Below are positions 1 through 5,847 of a DNA stretch of 12,059 bases, one piece after another. The position numbers and the translations under genes were made by a program. The notes beneath the pieces are model-generated. The model did not search any database and had not been told where the DNA came from. It was given only the letters and a program-made list of their open reading frames with translations. The stretch lies in NCBI GenBank assembly GCA_003523945.1, contig DOFS01000462.1:3423-15481 (forward strand), read 5' to 3'. This DNA is from Nitrospiraceae bacterium. Lineage in GTDB: Bacteria; Nitrospirota; Nitrospiria; Nitrospirales; UBA8639. Positions within the stretch are counted from its first letter, which is position 1, and each line of letters starts with the position of its first letter.

Positions 1-489
1 GTATTGGGAATAGCCCAAGAGTGCCCAGGGAAACCCGCTCAGCGCATAGGTTCGCAGAAATTCAAGGGAAACCCACAAAGCGGGCGCCCCAAGCCATACG
101 AGCTTGGGAAATGAGCGTTGAAACATAACATATCCCCAGGCATAAAGGCCCACATACAAGCCAAGATAGGTTGCCAGTAAAAGCATCAATGCCGCACTCA
201 CCGCAATCGGCACCTGACCGAATTGGTGCATCGCCGTAATGACCCATGTCACGGTGCCGGCAAACGCGATAGTTCCTGCCAGCCAGCCATGCCACAAGGC
301 TCGTTTTGGCGGAAGGTGGTACAAAGAAATCTGAAGGGGAACGAGCATGACCCAGGCAAGCCAACCGAGATCAAATGGCGGAAAGGTGACAGGATGAAGA
401 ATGCCGGTTAACGCAATGGCAAGGAGGGAGGCAATTGCCTTGCGAGACGGGGTGGATGAATGTGGAATAGCCTGCCCTAAATTTAACAG
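1..489 (-). CDS. lnt: Apolipoprotein N-acyltransferase, N-terminal part (runs off the window)
   Basis: Lnt is an inner-membrane enzyme that transfers a third acyl chain from phospholipid to the N-terminal cysteine of lipoproteins, the last step of lipoprotein maturation. The minus strand is open from position 516 to the left edge. It reads as a hydrophobic protein with the Lnt hallmark FPPFDLGWLAW (from about 384), a GTVTWV segment, further membrane segments, and FPWALLGYSQY at the very edge. The membrane N-terminal region is therefore present, while the nitrilase-like catalytic domain lies outside. The start is unresolved. No ATG, GTG or TTG occurs in frame between the upstream stop (519-517) and the first conserved motif. 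Candidates are CTG at 489-487, with AAAGGA nine bases upstream, and ATT at 468-466, behind AGGG. The end given assumes CTG. The family call is firm; the start is not. Confidence 0.85.
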   Translation of the reverse strand, partial: MLNLGQAIPHSSTPSRKAIASLLAIALTGILHPVTFPPFDLGWLAWVMLVPLQISLYHLPPKRALWHGWLAGTIAFAGTVTWVITAMHQFGQVPIAVSAALMLLLATYLGLYVGLYAWGYVMFQRSFPKLVWLGAPALWVSLEFLRTYALSGFPWALLGYSQY

Positions 490-697
490 GGAGGGATATC
501 CTTTACGAGAAGGGCCTTATGTCTTTTGACTAGATCAGGCGAAATACGATCTCCGAAGTCGAACCCCACAATTAAAAGGGATTTTCGCTGGTCATGGAAG
601 AAGAAATAATAGCAGCAGAGCTGGAGGATACGCTTGAACTCGTTAAGAAGACAAACCTGAAAGACCGGTCATCCAGCATGAACGGCGAAAAGCACGA
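490..697. other. Intergenic stretch between rpmB and lnt; possible gene remnant
   Basis: No intact gene is supported here. On the minus strand an open frame runs from 668 to a TAA at 485-483. Its C-terminal half looks protein-like (it contains IVGFDFGDRISPDLVKRH), but it has no ATG and only an internal GTG near 574. An ATG at 679 opens a different frame that stops near 572. On the plus strand ATG 594 opens a 35-codon charged ORF ending at 701 without a well-placed ribosome binding site. I see no GC-rich hairpin with a T-run that would terminate rpmB. Confidence 0.3.
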
Positions 698-889
698 TTA
701 GACGGCTTTTTGGACCAATCCGGACCGCAGACAACGCGTGCAGACTTTAATGCGTTGGGCTGCACCTTTCACCAAAGCGCGTACCGTACGCAAATTTGGA
801 CGGAAAATCCGTTTTGTCCGATTATTAGCGTGACTCACATTATTACCAACTAAGCGGTTTTTCCCGCATACGTCACATGAAAAAGCCAT
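698..889 (-). CDS. rpmB: 50S ribosomal protein L28
   Basis: L28 is a small structural protein of the large ribosomal subunit. The 63-residue product starts [10 protein letters not shown] and contains the conserved block with SHANNRTKR. It ends with CTRCLRSG, so it has two CxxC pairs (CDVC and CTRC), typical of the zinc-binding form of L28. The frame is open further upstream to an ATG at 964. I chose ATG 889 because it gives the family's usual length and N-terminus and is preceded by AGGAG at a good distance. The 964 ATG also falls inside the likely promoter. The gene lies upstream of lnt on the same strand, but about 200 bases separate them, so co-transcription is uncertain. Confidence 0.95.
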   Translation of the reverse strand: MAFSCDVCGKNRLVGNNVSHANNRTKRIFRPNLRTVRALVKGAAQRIKVCTRCLRSGLVQKAV

Positions 890-955
890 TGCGTTCTCCT
901 GGATATTTGAAATGAACGATTTTTCTATAAGTTTCTGTTTGTTACCACAGGTGAT

Positions 956-983
956 ATTGTACATACAAGTCCATGAAAATCAA
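956..983 (-). promoter_or_regulatory. Probable sigma70-type promoter of rpmB
   Basis: On the minus strand TTGATT (983-978) is followed after 16 bases by TACAAT (961-956), matching the -35/-10 consensus at four and five of six positions. Transcription would begin near 949, giving a leader of about 60 bases before the rpmB ATG at 889. This is a motif match only. Confidence 0.5.
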
Positions 984-1191
984 AAATTTCTGTTGATGCC
1001 CCCAATTTTTCAATGCAGGTATTTGATTAATAGAGGCAAATGACAATTTACCCCGGATAACCTTAATTGAAGCCTTGTACTCAAGACCGGGCAATTTTTT
1101 TAAAAATGCCTCCACCACAATGAGTCGTAAGACTATGGGCCTTTTTAAAAGTCTACCAATCTTGGCCTGATAAGTATTTTATTTAATCACC
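984..1191. other. Upstream region of recG
   Basis: AT-rich sequence between the rpmB promoter and the recG start. No gene is apparent. I found no convincing plus-strand -35/-10 pair and no Shine-Dalgarno sequence before recG: the bases just before its ATG read TTATTTAATCACC. A near-palindrome of GGC, T-run, A-run and GCC around 1086-1112 looks like simple AT-rich sequence rather than a regulated element. Confidence 0.4.
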
Positions 1192-3408
1192 ATGCCGATT
1201 CAATCCGCTCTGTCTGAGATTCCCATTCAATTTGCCAAAGGTGTAGGGCCCCGGAGGGCCCGTTTATTGGAGAGGTTGGGCGTACGGACGTTGGAGGACG
1301 CCTTTTGGTTATTGCCCTGGCGGTATGAAAACCGGTTGGAAGTGTTGCCCATCAGGAATCTTCTTCCAGGCATGAAGGCCACCATTAAGGGCACAGTGCA
1401 GAGTATTAGAGTGAAGACCACGTTCCGGAGACGCATGGTGGTGGTCACGATTTTGGTGAGGGATGGGACCGGCCTTCTCGAATGCGTGTTTTTTAATCAG
1501 CCCTACCTGGAAAAAACCTTTGCGCCTGGTGTGTCTCTATTATTGACCGGTCCAGTCTTGTCCAAATCTTCCGGAAGCCTACCGTTGACCATGCGCGGGC
1601 CGGAGTATGAATTGTTCGATGAGGACGATTTGCCGGACATGTGTGGGGGCCGGATTGTTCCGGTCTATCATGAGACGAATGGGCTGAGCTCCAAGCAGAT
1701 TCGACGAATTATGCGATCAATTTTTGACCATTATGCCGATCATCTTCAAGAGGTGTTGCCGACGGCCATGCGCAGGAAACTCGGAGTTCCAACCCTTCGG
1801 GAGGCATTGCCCGTCTTGCATTTTCCCAATCAAGAGCGTTCGGTGGAGGCCTTGAATGAATATGTCACTCCAGAACACCAACGGTTGGCATTTGAAGAAT
1901 TGTTTCTCCTGCAATTAGCGCTCGCCATGCGGCGCCAAGGGCAGACTCAGGACATTGAAGGCATCGCATTTGCTGTTCGAAATCCGTTGGTCGAACAGCT
2001 GAAAACCGTGTTGCCCTTCTCGCTCACTCCGGCACAGGAGCGGGTGATCAAGGAAATTAGCCATGATATGGGCCGGCCAACCAGTATGAACCGCTTGCTG
2101 CAAGGAGACGTGGGGTGTGGGAAAACGGTGGTGGCTCTTCATGCCATCGTGATGGCCTGTGGGTCTGGATATCAAGCCGCCTTTATGGCCCCCACGGAAG
2201 TGTTAAGTGAGCAGCACTACCTGTCGTTGTTTCCCCTATTTGAAGCATTGGGAGTGAGGTGCTTGCTGTTGAAAGGCGGGCAAACCGGACGCGAGCGAGG
2301 GAAGATTCTCGAAGGAATCCAGTCAGGTCATGTGCAAGTGGTGGTGGGTACGCACGCACTGTTACAGCCGGATGTGCACTTTGCCAAGCTTGGGTTGGTA
2401 ATTGTGGATGAGCAACACAAATTCGGCGTGCTGCAGCGCGCACAGCTTCGTGGAAAAGCGGCCTGGCATCCCGATGTGTTGGTGATGACCGCCACGCCTA
2501 TTCCCAGGACCCTGGCCATGACGCTCTATGGCGATTTGGATGTATCAGTGATTGATCAGTTTCCTCCAGGGAAAAAACCCGTAAAGACGATCTTGTTCCC
2601 GACCGGTCAACGGAAGGACGCGCATCGTTTGATGCGAAAGGAATTGGAAGCTGGGCGTCAGGCCTATGTGGTGTATCCGCTCGTGGAACCATCAGAAAAA
2701 ATTGATTTGCAAGCAGCCATTGAGGCTGCCGAGCAATTACGCGAAGAATGTGCTCCATTTCGTATCGGGTTGCTACATGGCCGATTGCCTTCCCGCGAAA
2801 AGCAGGCGGTTATGACCCAATTCAAAAAGAAGGAGATTGATGTATTGGTGGCTACCACCGTTGTCGAGGTCGGCTTGGATGTCCACAATGCCACGGTCAT
2901 GCTCATTGAACATGCGGAGCGGTTTGGATTGGCGCAATTACATCAATTACGTGGCCGGGTCGGGCGAGGGATCTATCAAGGTTTTTGTGCACTGATTCAT
3001 GACCTGGGAAAGATTCCTCCCTATTCCCAGCAAATCTCCTTGAAGCTTGAGTCGAATCGAACGTCTCTCGATGAGATCGGGAGGGGTTCCCAGGGAGACG
3101 CGTCTTCCCGGTCCACGGCCCGGCGACGTCTCGGAGTGTTTGCCCAATACGAAGACGGGTTTGCCCTGGCAGAAGAAGACCTGAACATTCGTGGGCCTGG
3201 GCATGTTCTTGGGGTGAAGCAATGGGGCGAAATGGATTTTCGCGCGGCGGATTTGACTCGTGACATCGCGTTGTTAATAAAAGCTAAACAGATGGCAATG
3301 GAATTGTTGGAGCATGATCCAATGTTGACCCAGGTCGAACATCGCATCCTCAAAGAAACGCTGTTTCGAAAGTGGAGTGAAAAGTTTGCGCTGGGTTCCA
3401 TCGGATAA
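1192..3408 (+). CDS. recG: ATP-dependent DNA helicase RecG
   Basis: RecG is a superfamily 2 double-strand translocase that remodels stalled replication forks and branch-migrates Holliday junctions. The 738-residue product has the N-terminal wedge/OB region (about 1-200), opening with FAKGVGPRRARLLERLG. Helicase motifs follow: Walker A GDVGCGKT (305-312), DEQH (406-409), TATPIPRT (433-440) and the motif VI region QLRGRVGRG (585-593). The C-terminal part contains EEDLNIRGPGHVLG and AADLTRD. Walker A has Cys where Ser is usual. An extra segment of about 35 residues (about 604-641, rich in Gly, Ser and Arg) sits between motif VI and the TRG region, and partly explains why the protein is longer than E. 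coli RecG (693). ATG 1192 is the only in-frame ATG near the conserved N-terminus (an in-frame stop is at 1171-1173), but it lacks a Shine-Dalgarno sequence. Confidence 0.97.
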   Translation: MPIQSALSEIPIQFAKGVGPRRARLLERLGVRTLEDAFWLLPWRYENRLEVLPIRNLLPGMKATIKGTVQSIRVKTTFRRRMVVVTILVRDGTGLLECVFFNQPYLEKTFAPGVSLLLTGPVLSKSSGSLPLTMRGPEYELFDEDDLPDMCGGRIVPVYHETNGLSSKQIRRIMRSIFDHYADHLQEVLPTAMRRKLGVPTLREALPVLHFPNQERSVEALNEYVTPEHQRLAFEELFLLQLALAMRRQGQTQDIEGIAFAVRNPLVEQLKTVLPFSLTPAQERVIKEISHDMGRPTSMNRLLQGDVGCGKTVVALHAIVMACGSGYQAAFMAPTEVLSEQHYLSLFPLFEALGVRCLLLKGGQTGRERGKILEGIQSGHVQVVVGTHALLQPDVHFAKLGLVIVDEQHKFGVLQRAQLRGKAAWHPDVLVMTATPIPRTLAMTLYGDLDVSVIDQFPPGKKPVKTILFPTGQRKDAHRLMRKELEAGRQAYVVYPLVEPSEKIDLQAAIEAAEQLREECAPFRIGLLHGRLPSREKQAVMTQFKKKEIDVLVATTVVEVGLDVHNATVMLIEHAERFGLAQLHQLRGRVGRGIYQGFCALIHDLGKIPPYSQQISLKLESNRTSLDEIGRGSQGDASSRSTARRRLGVFAQYEDGFALAEEDLNIRGPGHVLGVKQWGEMDFRAADLTRDIALLIKAKQMAMELLEHDPMLTQVEHRILKETLFRKWSEKFALGSIG

Positions 3409-3507
3409 ATCAGGAACTTGAATCATGATTTGGGAAGCCAAATGATGATGCCCCAATGATTTGAATTGAGCCCCCCTAAGAAGAAACGCTTGGCGTCCTT
3501 ATTCTGT

Positions 3508-3536
3508 TTGACCTGCATTGAGGTTCATGGTAGATA
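3508..3536 (+). promoter_or_regulatory. Possible promoter of tRNA-Leu
   Basis: TTGACC (3508-3513) is followed after exactly 17 bases by TAGATA (3531-3536). The -35 is good and the -10 is weak. Transcription would start near 3543, about 15 bases before the mature tRNA 5' end, which suits a tRNA gene with a short leader. The region between recG and this site holds only an imperfect inverted repeat without a T-run, so I do not call a recG terminator. Confidence 0.4.
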
Positions 3537-3558
3537 TCCAATGTTACGCTGTGCCATT

Positions 3559-3645
3559 GCCCGGATGGCGGAACTGGCAGACGCGCCGGACTCAAAATCC
3601 GGTTCTTTCACGAGAGTGGGAGTTCGACCCTCCCTCCGGGCACCA
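3559..3645 (+). tRNA. tRNA-Leu, anticodon CAA
   Basis: A complete class II cloverleaf can be folded by hand. The acceptor stem GCCCGGA (3559-3565) pairs perfectly with TCCGGGC (3635-3641). The anticodon stem CCGGA/TCCGG encloses the loop CTCAAAA, giving anticodon CAA, which reads UUG (Leu). A long variable arm (about TTCTTTCACGAGAGT) is typical of tRNA-Leu. The T stem GGGAG/CTCCC carries the loop TTCGACC. The D arm has the GGCAGACGC signature. A is the discriminator base and CCA (3643-3645) is encoded. No tRNA lies beside it and no clear terminator follows. Confidence 0.97.
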
Positions 3646-3752
3646 TACCCTCCTTCTTGGGCTATTAGTTGGGAAAAAGTGACAGATGCAGAGCAAGACT
3701 TTCTAGCGAAGTTTTAAGTATGCGGATTGGAGTTTCAACCCCAAGAATTGAC

Positions 3753-3781
3753 TTGACAGGGGCTACAGCCTTGACTATAGT
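3753..3781 (+). promoter_or_regulatory. Near-consensus sigma70 promoter of the secreted-protein gene
   Basis: TTGACA (3753-3758) is a perfect -35 box. It is followed after 17 bases by TATAGT (3776-3781), five of six matches to the -10 consensus. Transcription would start near 3788, giving an untranslated leader of about 80 bases. The spacer contains the palindrome GGCTACAGCC (3761-3770), and TTGAC occurs three times (3748, 3753, 3771). The rest of the 3646-3868 gap shows no gene; a run of eight T near 3828-3835 has no stem before it. Confidence 0.7.
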
Positions 3782-3868
3782 TGGTGCCCTTGATCATGAA
3801 ATAAAATCGTATATTTGCATTAGTTCGTTTTTTTTGATTATTCACTCACACTTCCAAGGAGGAGCCAC

Positions 3869-4624
3869 ATGCGGAAGGTAGGGTATTTAGGACTAGCAAT
3901 GATTTTTGCAGGCTCGGTGAGCGTGGCGGTGGCGCAGGAGCGTCAACCCCAACATGTAGGGTATGGTACTGGGGTCGGAGAATCCCAGGGTGTAGGAGAC
4001 AGGTCACGTGTGATGGATCAAGACGACATGTTGCGATATCTCTCTGCAGATGAAACTATTCAAGGAGAGGTTATTGGAGTTGATCTATCCAGTGGGAGAC
4101 TTTTCCTTGACATGGGAGGAAGTTCCCAGGATGAGCGCCAGACTCTTAGGGGCGCATTGAACATTATGACTCTGTATTTCGACGACAAGACGAATTTAGA
4201 GAATTTGAAGGCTGTCGGCAAGGGAGACTACGTAACAATACAGGCTGAGAATGAAACTACAGAGTCTCAAGAATTTGGAACGGGCAGGAAGATGGTTCGG
4301 CATGTGTATGTGTTAAGGGGGAATCAATTGCTGGGCGGAGCTGACAACCCTGGATTTGGTGGTGGATTTGGTCAAAGGCCAGATCCTTATCAACAGAGGG
4401 GGATCAATGTAAAAAGTGGTTCATATACCGGCATGCCTGAAGGTGCAGTGCAGCCAGGAGAAGTCAATTCAGGAATCACGAGTGATTTGGGAATGATGAC
4501 CGGTGCAGCTCCTTGCTGGCAATGTGCCCCTCAACCCTCTACCATCAATGAAAGAACGGATAAGACCATTGCCACGGACTACGGCGATGATCGCAAGAAC
4601 TTTAACAAGGGTACCGTTCAATAA
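3869..4624 (+). CDS. Secreted protein of unknown function with a possible OB-like domain
   Basis: I do not recognise a named family. The 251-residue product begins with a clear Sec signal peptide: MRK, a hydrophobic core, then AVA before Gln23, so cleavage after Ala22 is likely and the mature protein should be periplasmic or exported. Residues about 62-150 look like a small beta-barrel or OB-like unit (IQGEVIGVDLSSGRLFLDMG, then DDKTNLENLKAVGKGDYVTI), similar in style to small periplasmic DUF domains. A Gly-rich linker (GFGGGFGQRP) and a polar C-terminal region follow. That region contains the only two cysteines, as CWQC, which could form a disulfide or bind a metal. The ATG is preceded by AAGGAGGAG (3856-3864), a very strong ribosome binding site. 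With a near-consensus promoter and its own terminator, this looks like a well-expressed single-gene transcript. Confidence 0.85.
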   Translation: MRKVGYLGLAMIFAGSVSVAVAQERQPQHVGYGTGVGESQGVGDRSRVMDQDDMLRYLSADETIQGEVIGVDLSSGRLFLDMGGSSQDERQTLRGALNIMTLYFDDKTNLENLKAVGKGDYVTIQAENETTESQEFGTGRKMVRHVYVLRGNQLLGGADNPGFGGGFGQRPDPYQQRGINVKSGSYTGMPEGAVQPGEVNSGITSDLGMMTGAAPCWQCAPQPSTINERTDKTIATDYGDDRKNFNKGTVQ

Positions 4625-4656
4625 GTTTTCGGGTACAGGCAATTTGGTATTCCATG

Positions 4657-4692
4657 AGAGCGTGCCGGTTCAAAATCCGGCACGCTCTTTTA
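4657..4692 (+). terminator. Strong rho-independent terminator after the secreted-protein gene
   Basis: A perfect 12-base-pair stem, AGAGCGTGCCGG (4657-4668) with CCGGCACGCTCT (4677-4688), encloses an eight-base loop. It is followed by TTTTATTATTT. It lies 33 bases after the stop codon at 4624. Confidence 0.93.
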
Positions 4693-4710
4693 TTATTTGG
4701 CCGGTAACAT

Positions 4711-4740
4711 CAGGCAGTTTGTTCGTTTCAGAAATATAAT
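4711..4740 (+). promoter_or_regulatory. Possible promoter of the tusA-like gene
   Basis: A perfect TATAAT (4735-4740) lies 32 bases before the ATG at 4773. The best -35 candidate, CAGGCA (4711-4716, spacing 18), is poor. Because a strong terminator lies just upstream, the downstream gene needs its own promoter, and this is the best candidate. Confidence 0.45.
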
Positions 4741-4772
4741 ATTTGATATCGGTAGGAGGACATTGAGGGAAC

Positions 4773-4997
4773 ATGGAAGAGCTGGACCTTCGAGGAGTGA
4801 TTTGTCCGTACAATTTTGTGAAAACCAAGCTTAAGCTGGAATCTTTGGAAATCGGAGCTCAATTAAGGATATTGTTAGACGAGGGAGAACCAATTCGGAA
4901 TGTTCCGCAAAGTATTACCAATGAAGGACATCAGATTCTCAGACAAGAACGAGTCGAACAATATTATCTGGTTGTTATACAGAAGGAAGATGTGTGA
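4773..4997 (+). CDS. TusA-family sulfur-carrier protein with variant CPYN motif
   Basis: TusA-family proteins are small cytoplasmic carriers that hold sulfur as a persulfide on a conserved cysteine and pass it to tRNA thiolation, molybdopterin or dissimilatory sulfur pathways. The 74-residue product starts LDLRGVICPYNFVKTKL, so the carrier cysteine is Cys11. The usual C-P-x-P motif is C-P-Y-N here: Pro12 is kept and the second proline is Asn14. It continues with LRILLDEGEPIRNVPQSI, the second beta strand and helix of the fold. I recall a TusA-like subgroup with CP-x-N and a DDGEP-NVP block, so this is likely a natural variant rather than a damaged gene. Its partner is unknown and no sulfurtransferase is adjacent. 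A GAGGG lies three bases before the ATG, while a better AGGAGGA is 12 bases away. Its last 23 bases overlap the 3' end of rsmI on the other strand. Confidence 0.88.
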   Translation: MEELDLRGVICPYNFVKTKLKLESLEIGAQLRILLDEGEPIRNVPQSITNEGHQILRQERVEQYYLVVIQKEDV

Positions 4998-5724
4998 TGG
5001 GATTCGAGTTGATGATATCAGTGAACGGTTCCAGTTGCCTTTTATTTCTTTGAGGTAACCCTTGAATTAAAAGCGTAATTTCCCCTTTTATCGATTTGCT
5101 TTTTAACTGTTGAGCCACTTCTTCGATCTCCCCCCGCAGAATTTCTTCGTTGAGTTTGGTCAGTTCTCGTGTCAGCACGATGTGTCTGTTTCCCATGACG
5201 GTGGTGATGACTTGTAACGTTTTGAGAATCCGATGCTGGGTTTCAAAGACAATGATGGTTCCCTTCTCTTCTTTGAGGTTTTTGAAAAATTTCTCCCTTG
5301 CCCCGGGTTTTCTTGGGACAAACCCCTCAAAAATGAACCGATCCGTTGGAAGGCCTGAGACGCATAAGGCCGTAAGAACGGAGGATGGTCCGGGAATAGG
5401 GATTAGCGGAATATTTGCCTTGATGGCCTCGCGCACCAGATAAAACCCCGGATCAGAAATAAGAGGAGTCCCCGCATCGCAGACCAATGCGACGGAGCTT
5501 CCTTCCCGGAGGCGATGGAGAAGAATATCGGTTTTTTCCTCCTTATTGAAATCGTGGTAACTCGTGAGTGGCGTATCGATATGATAATAGGTGCAGAGTT
5601 TCTGTGTGCGCCTTGTGTCCTCGGCTGCAATAATGGCCACCTCTTGTAGGGTACGGATGGCACGGAAGGTCATATCTTCCAGATTCCCGATTGGAGTGCT
5701 AACAATATAGAGTGTGCCGGTCAT
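4975..5724 (-). CDS. rsmI: 16S rRNA (cytidine-1402-2'-O)-methyltransferase RsmI
   Basis: RsmI uses S-adenosylmethionine to 2'-O-methylate C1402 in the decoding centre of 16S rRNA. From ATG 5724 the 249-residue product begins MTGTLYIVSTPIGNLED, the expected family N-terminus. It carries EDTRRT (35-40), SYHDFN (55-60), the tetrapyrrole-methylase-fold motif CDAGTPLISDPG (82-93), IPGPSS (110-115) and FEGFVPRK. A TTG at 5754 would add ten residues, but neither start has a good ribosome binding site. I chose ATG because conservation begins there. The product is shorter than E. coli RsmI (286): after the KGEITLL segment the usual C-terminal helical portion is replaced by about 30 unrelated residues, and the stop codon lies inside the tusA-like gene. 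A short ORF with a good ribosome binding site overlaps its start. Confidence 0.95.
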   Translation of the reverse strand: MTGTLYIVSTPIGNLEDMTFRAIRTLQEVAIIAAEDTRRTQKLCTYYHIDTPLTSYHDFNKEEKTDILLHRLREGSSVALVCDAGTPLISDPGFYLVREAIKANIPLIPIPGPSSVLTALCVSGLPTDRFIFEGFVPRKPGAREKFFKNLKEEKGTIIVFETQHRILKTLQVITTVMGNRHIVLTRELTKLNEEILRGEIEEVAQQLKSKSIKGEITLLIQGLPQRNKRQLEPFTDIINSNPITHLPSV

Positions 5725-5815
5725 GGCCTGTTGAGGAATTTTGATGTAAGGCAAGGTTGCGATGGTACTGGGTGAGTTGGCGATTGTCCAGAAGAGTCTC
5801 GTTTTGCTGACTCAT
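5699..5815 (-). CDS. Possible 38-codon leader ORF overlapping the rsmI start
   Basis: ATG 5815 on the minus strand is preceded by AAAGGA and a further GAGG, a much better ribosome binding site than either rsmI start has. It opens a 38-codon frame (beginning MSQQNETLLDNRQ) that ends with TAG at 5701-5699, 22 bases inside rsmI and in a different frame. It could be a leader peptide coupling translation to rsmI. It could also be the true N-terminus of RsmI separated by a one-base sequencing or assembly error, or chance. I do not recognise the peptide. Confidence 0.25.
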   Translation of the reverse strand: MSQQNETLLDNRQLTQYHRNLALHQNSSTGHDRHTLYC

Positions 5816-5825
5816 TTTTCCTTTA

Positions 5826-5838
5826 CCTCATGATGAGG
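5826..5838. repeat. Short palindrome between rsmI and the SDR gene
   Basis: CCTCAT-G-ATGAGG is a perfect inverted repeat with six-base arms around one central base. It lies in the divergent region. Its right arm contributes GAGG to the presumed ribosome binding site of the SDR gene, and its left arm does the same for the ORF at 5815 on the other strand. It may be an operator or simply two mirrored ribosome binding sites. Confidence 0.35.
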
Positions 5839-5847
5839 AACTGAAGA

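Noticed and set aside
62..364. 100-codon minus-strand ORF at the left edge
   Set aside because: It is an out-of-frame shadow. The other minus frame over the same bases gives a clear Lnt sequence.
594..701. 35-codon plus-strand ORF beginning MEEEIIAAEL
   Set aside because: No well-placed ribosome binding site, highly charged low-information peptide, and no sign of conservation; overlaps the region behind rpmB.
890..964. N-terminal extension of L28 from the ATG at 964
   Set aside because: The extension is not family-like and starts inside the probable promoter; ATG 889 has a proper ribosome binding site.
3420..3462. Imperfect inverted repeat after recG (AATCAT..TTGGG with CCCCAATGATT)
   Set aside because: It has a bulge, few GC pairs and no following T-run, so it is not a convincing terminator.
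3466..3717. 83-codon plus-strand ORF
   Set aside because: It runs straight through the tRNA-Leu gene and its protein has no family features.
5150..5443. 97-codon plus-strand ORF
   Set aside because: Antisense shadow of rsmI, which has unambiguous family motifs.
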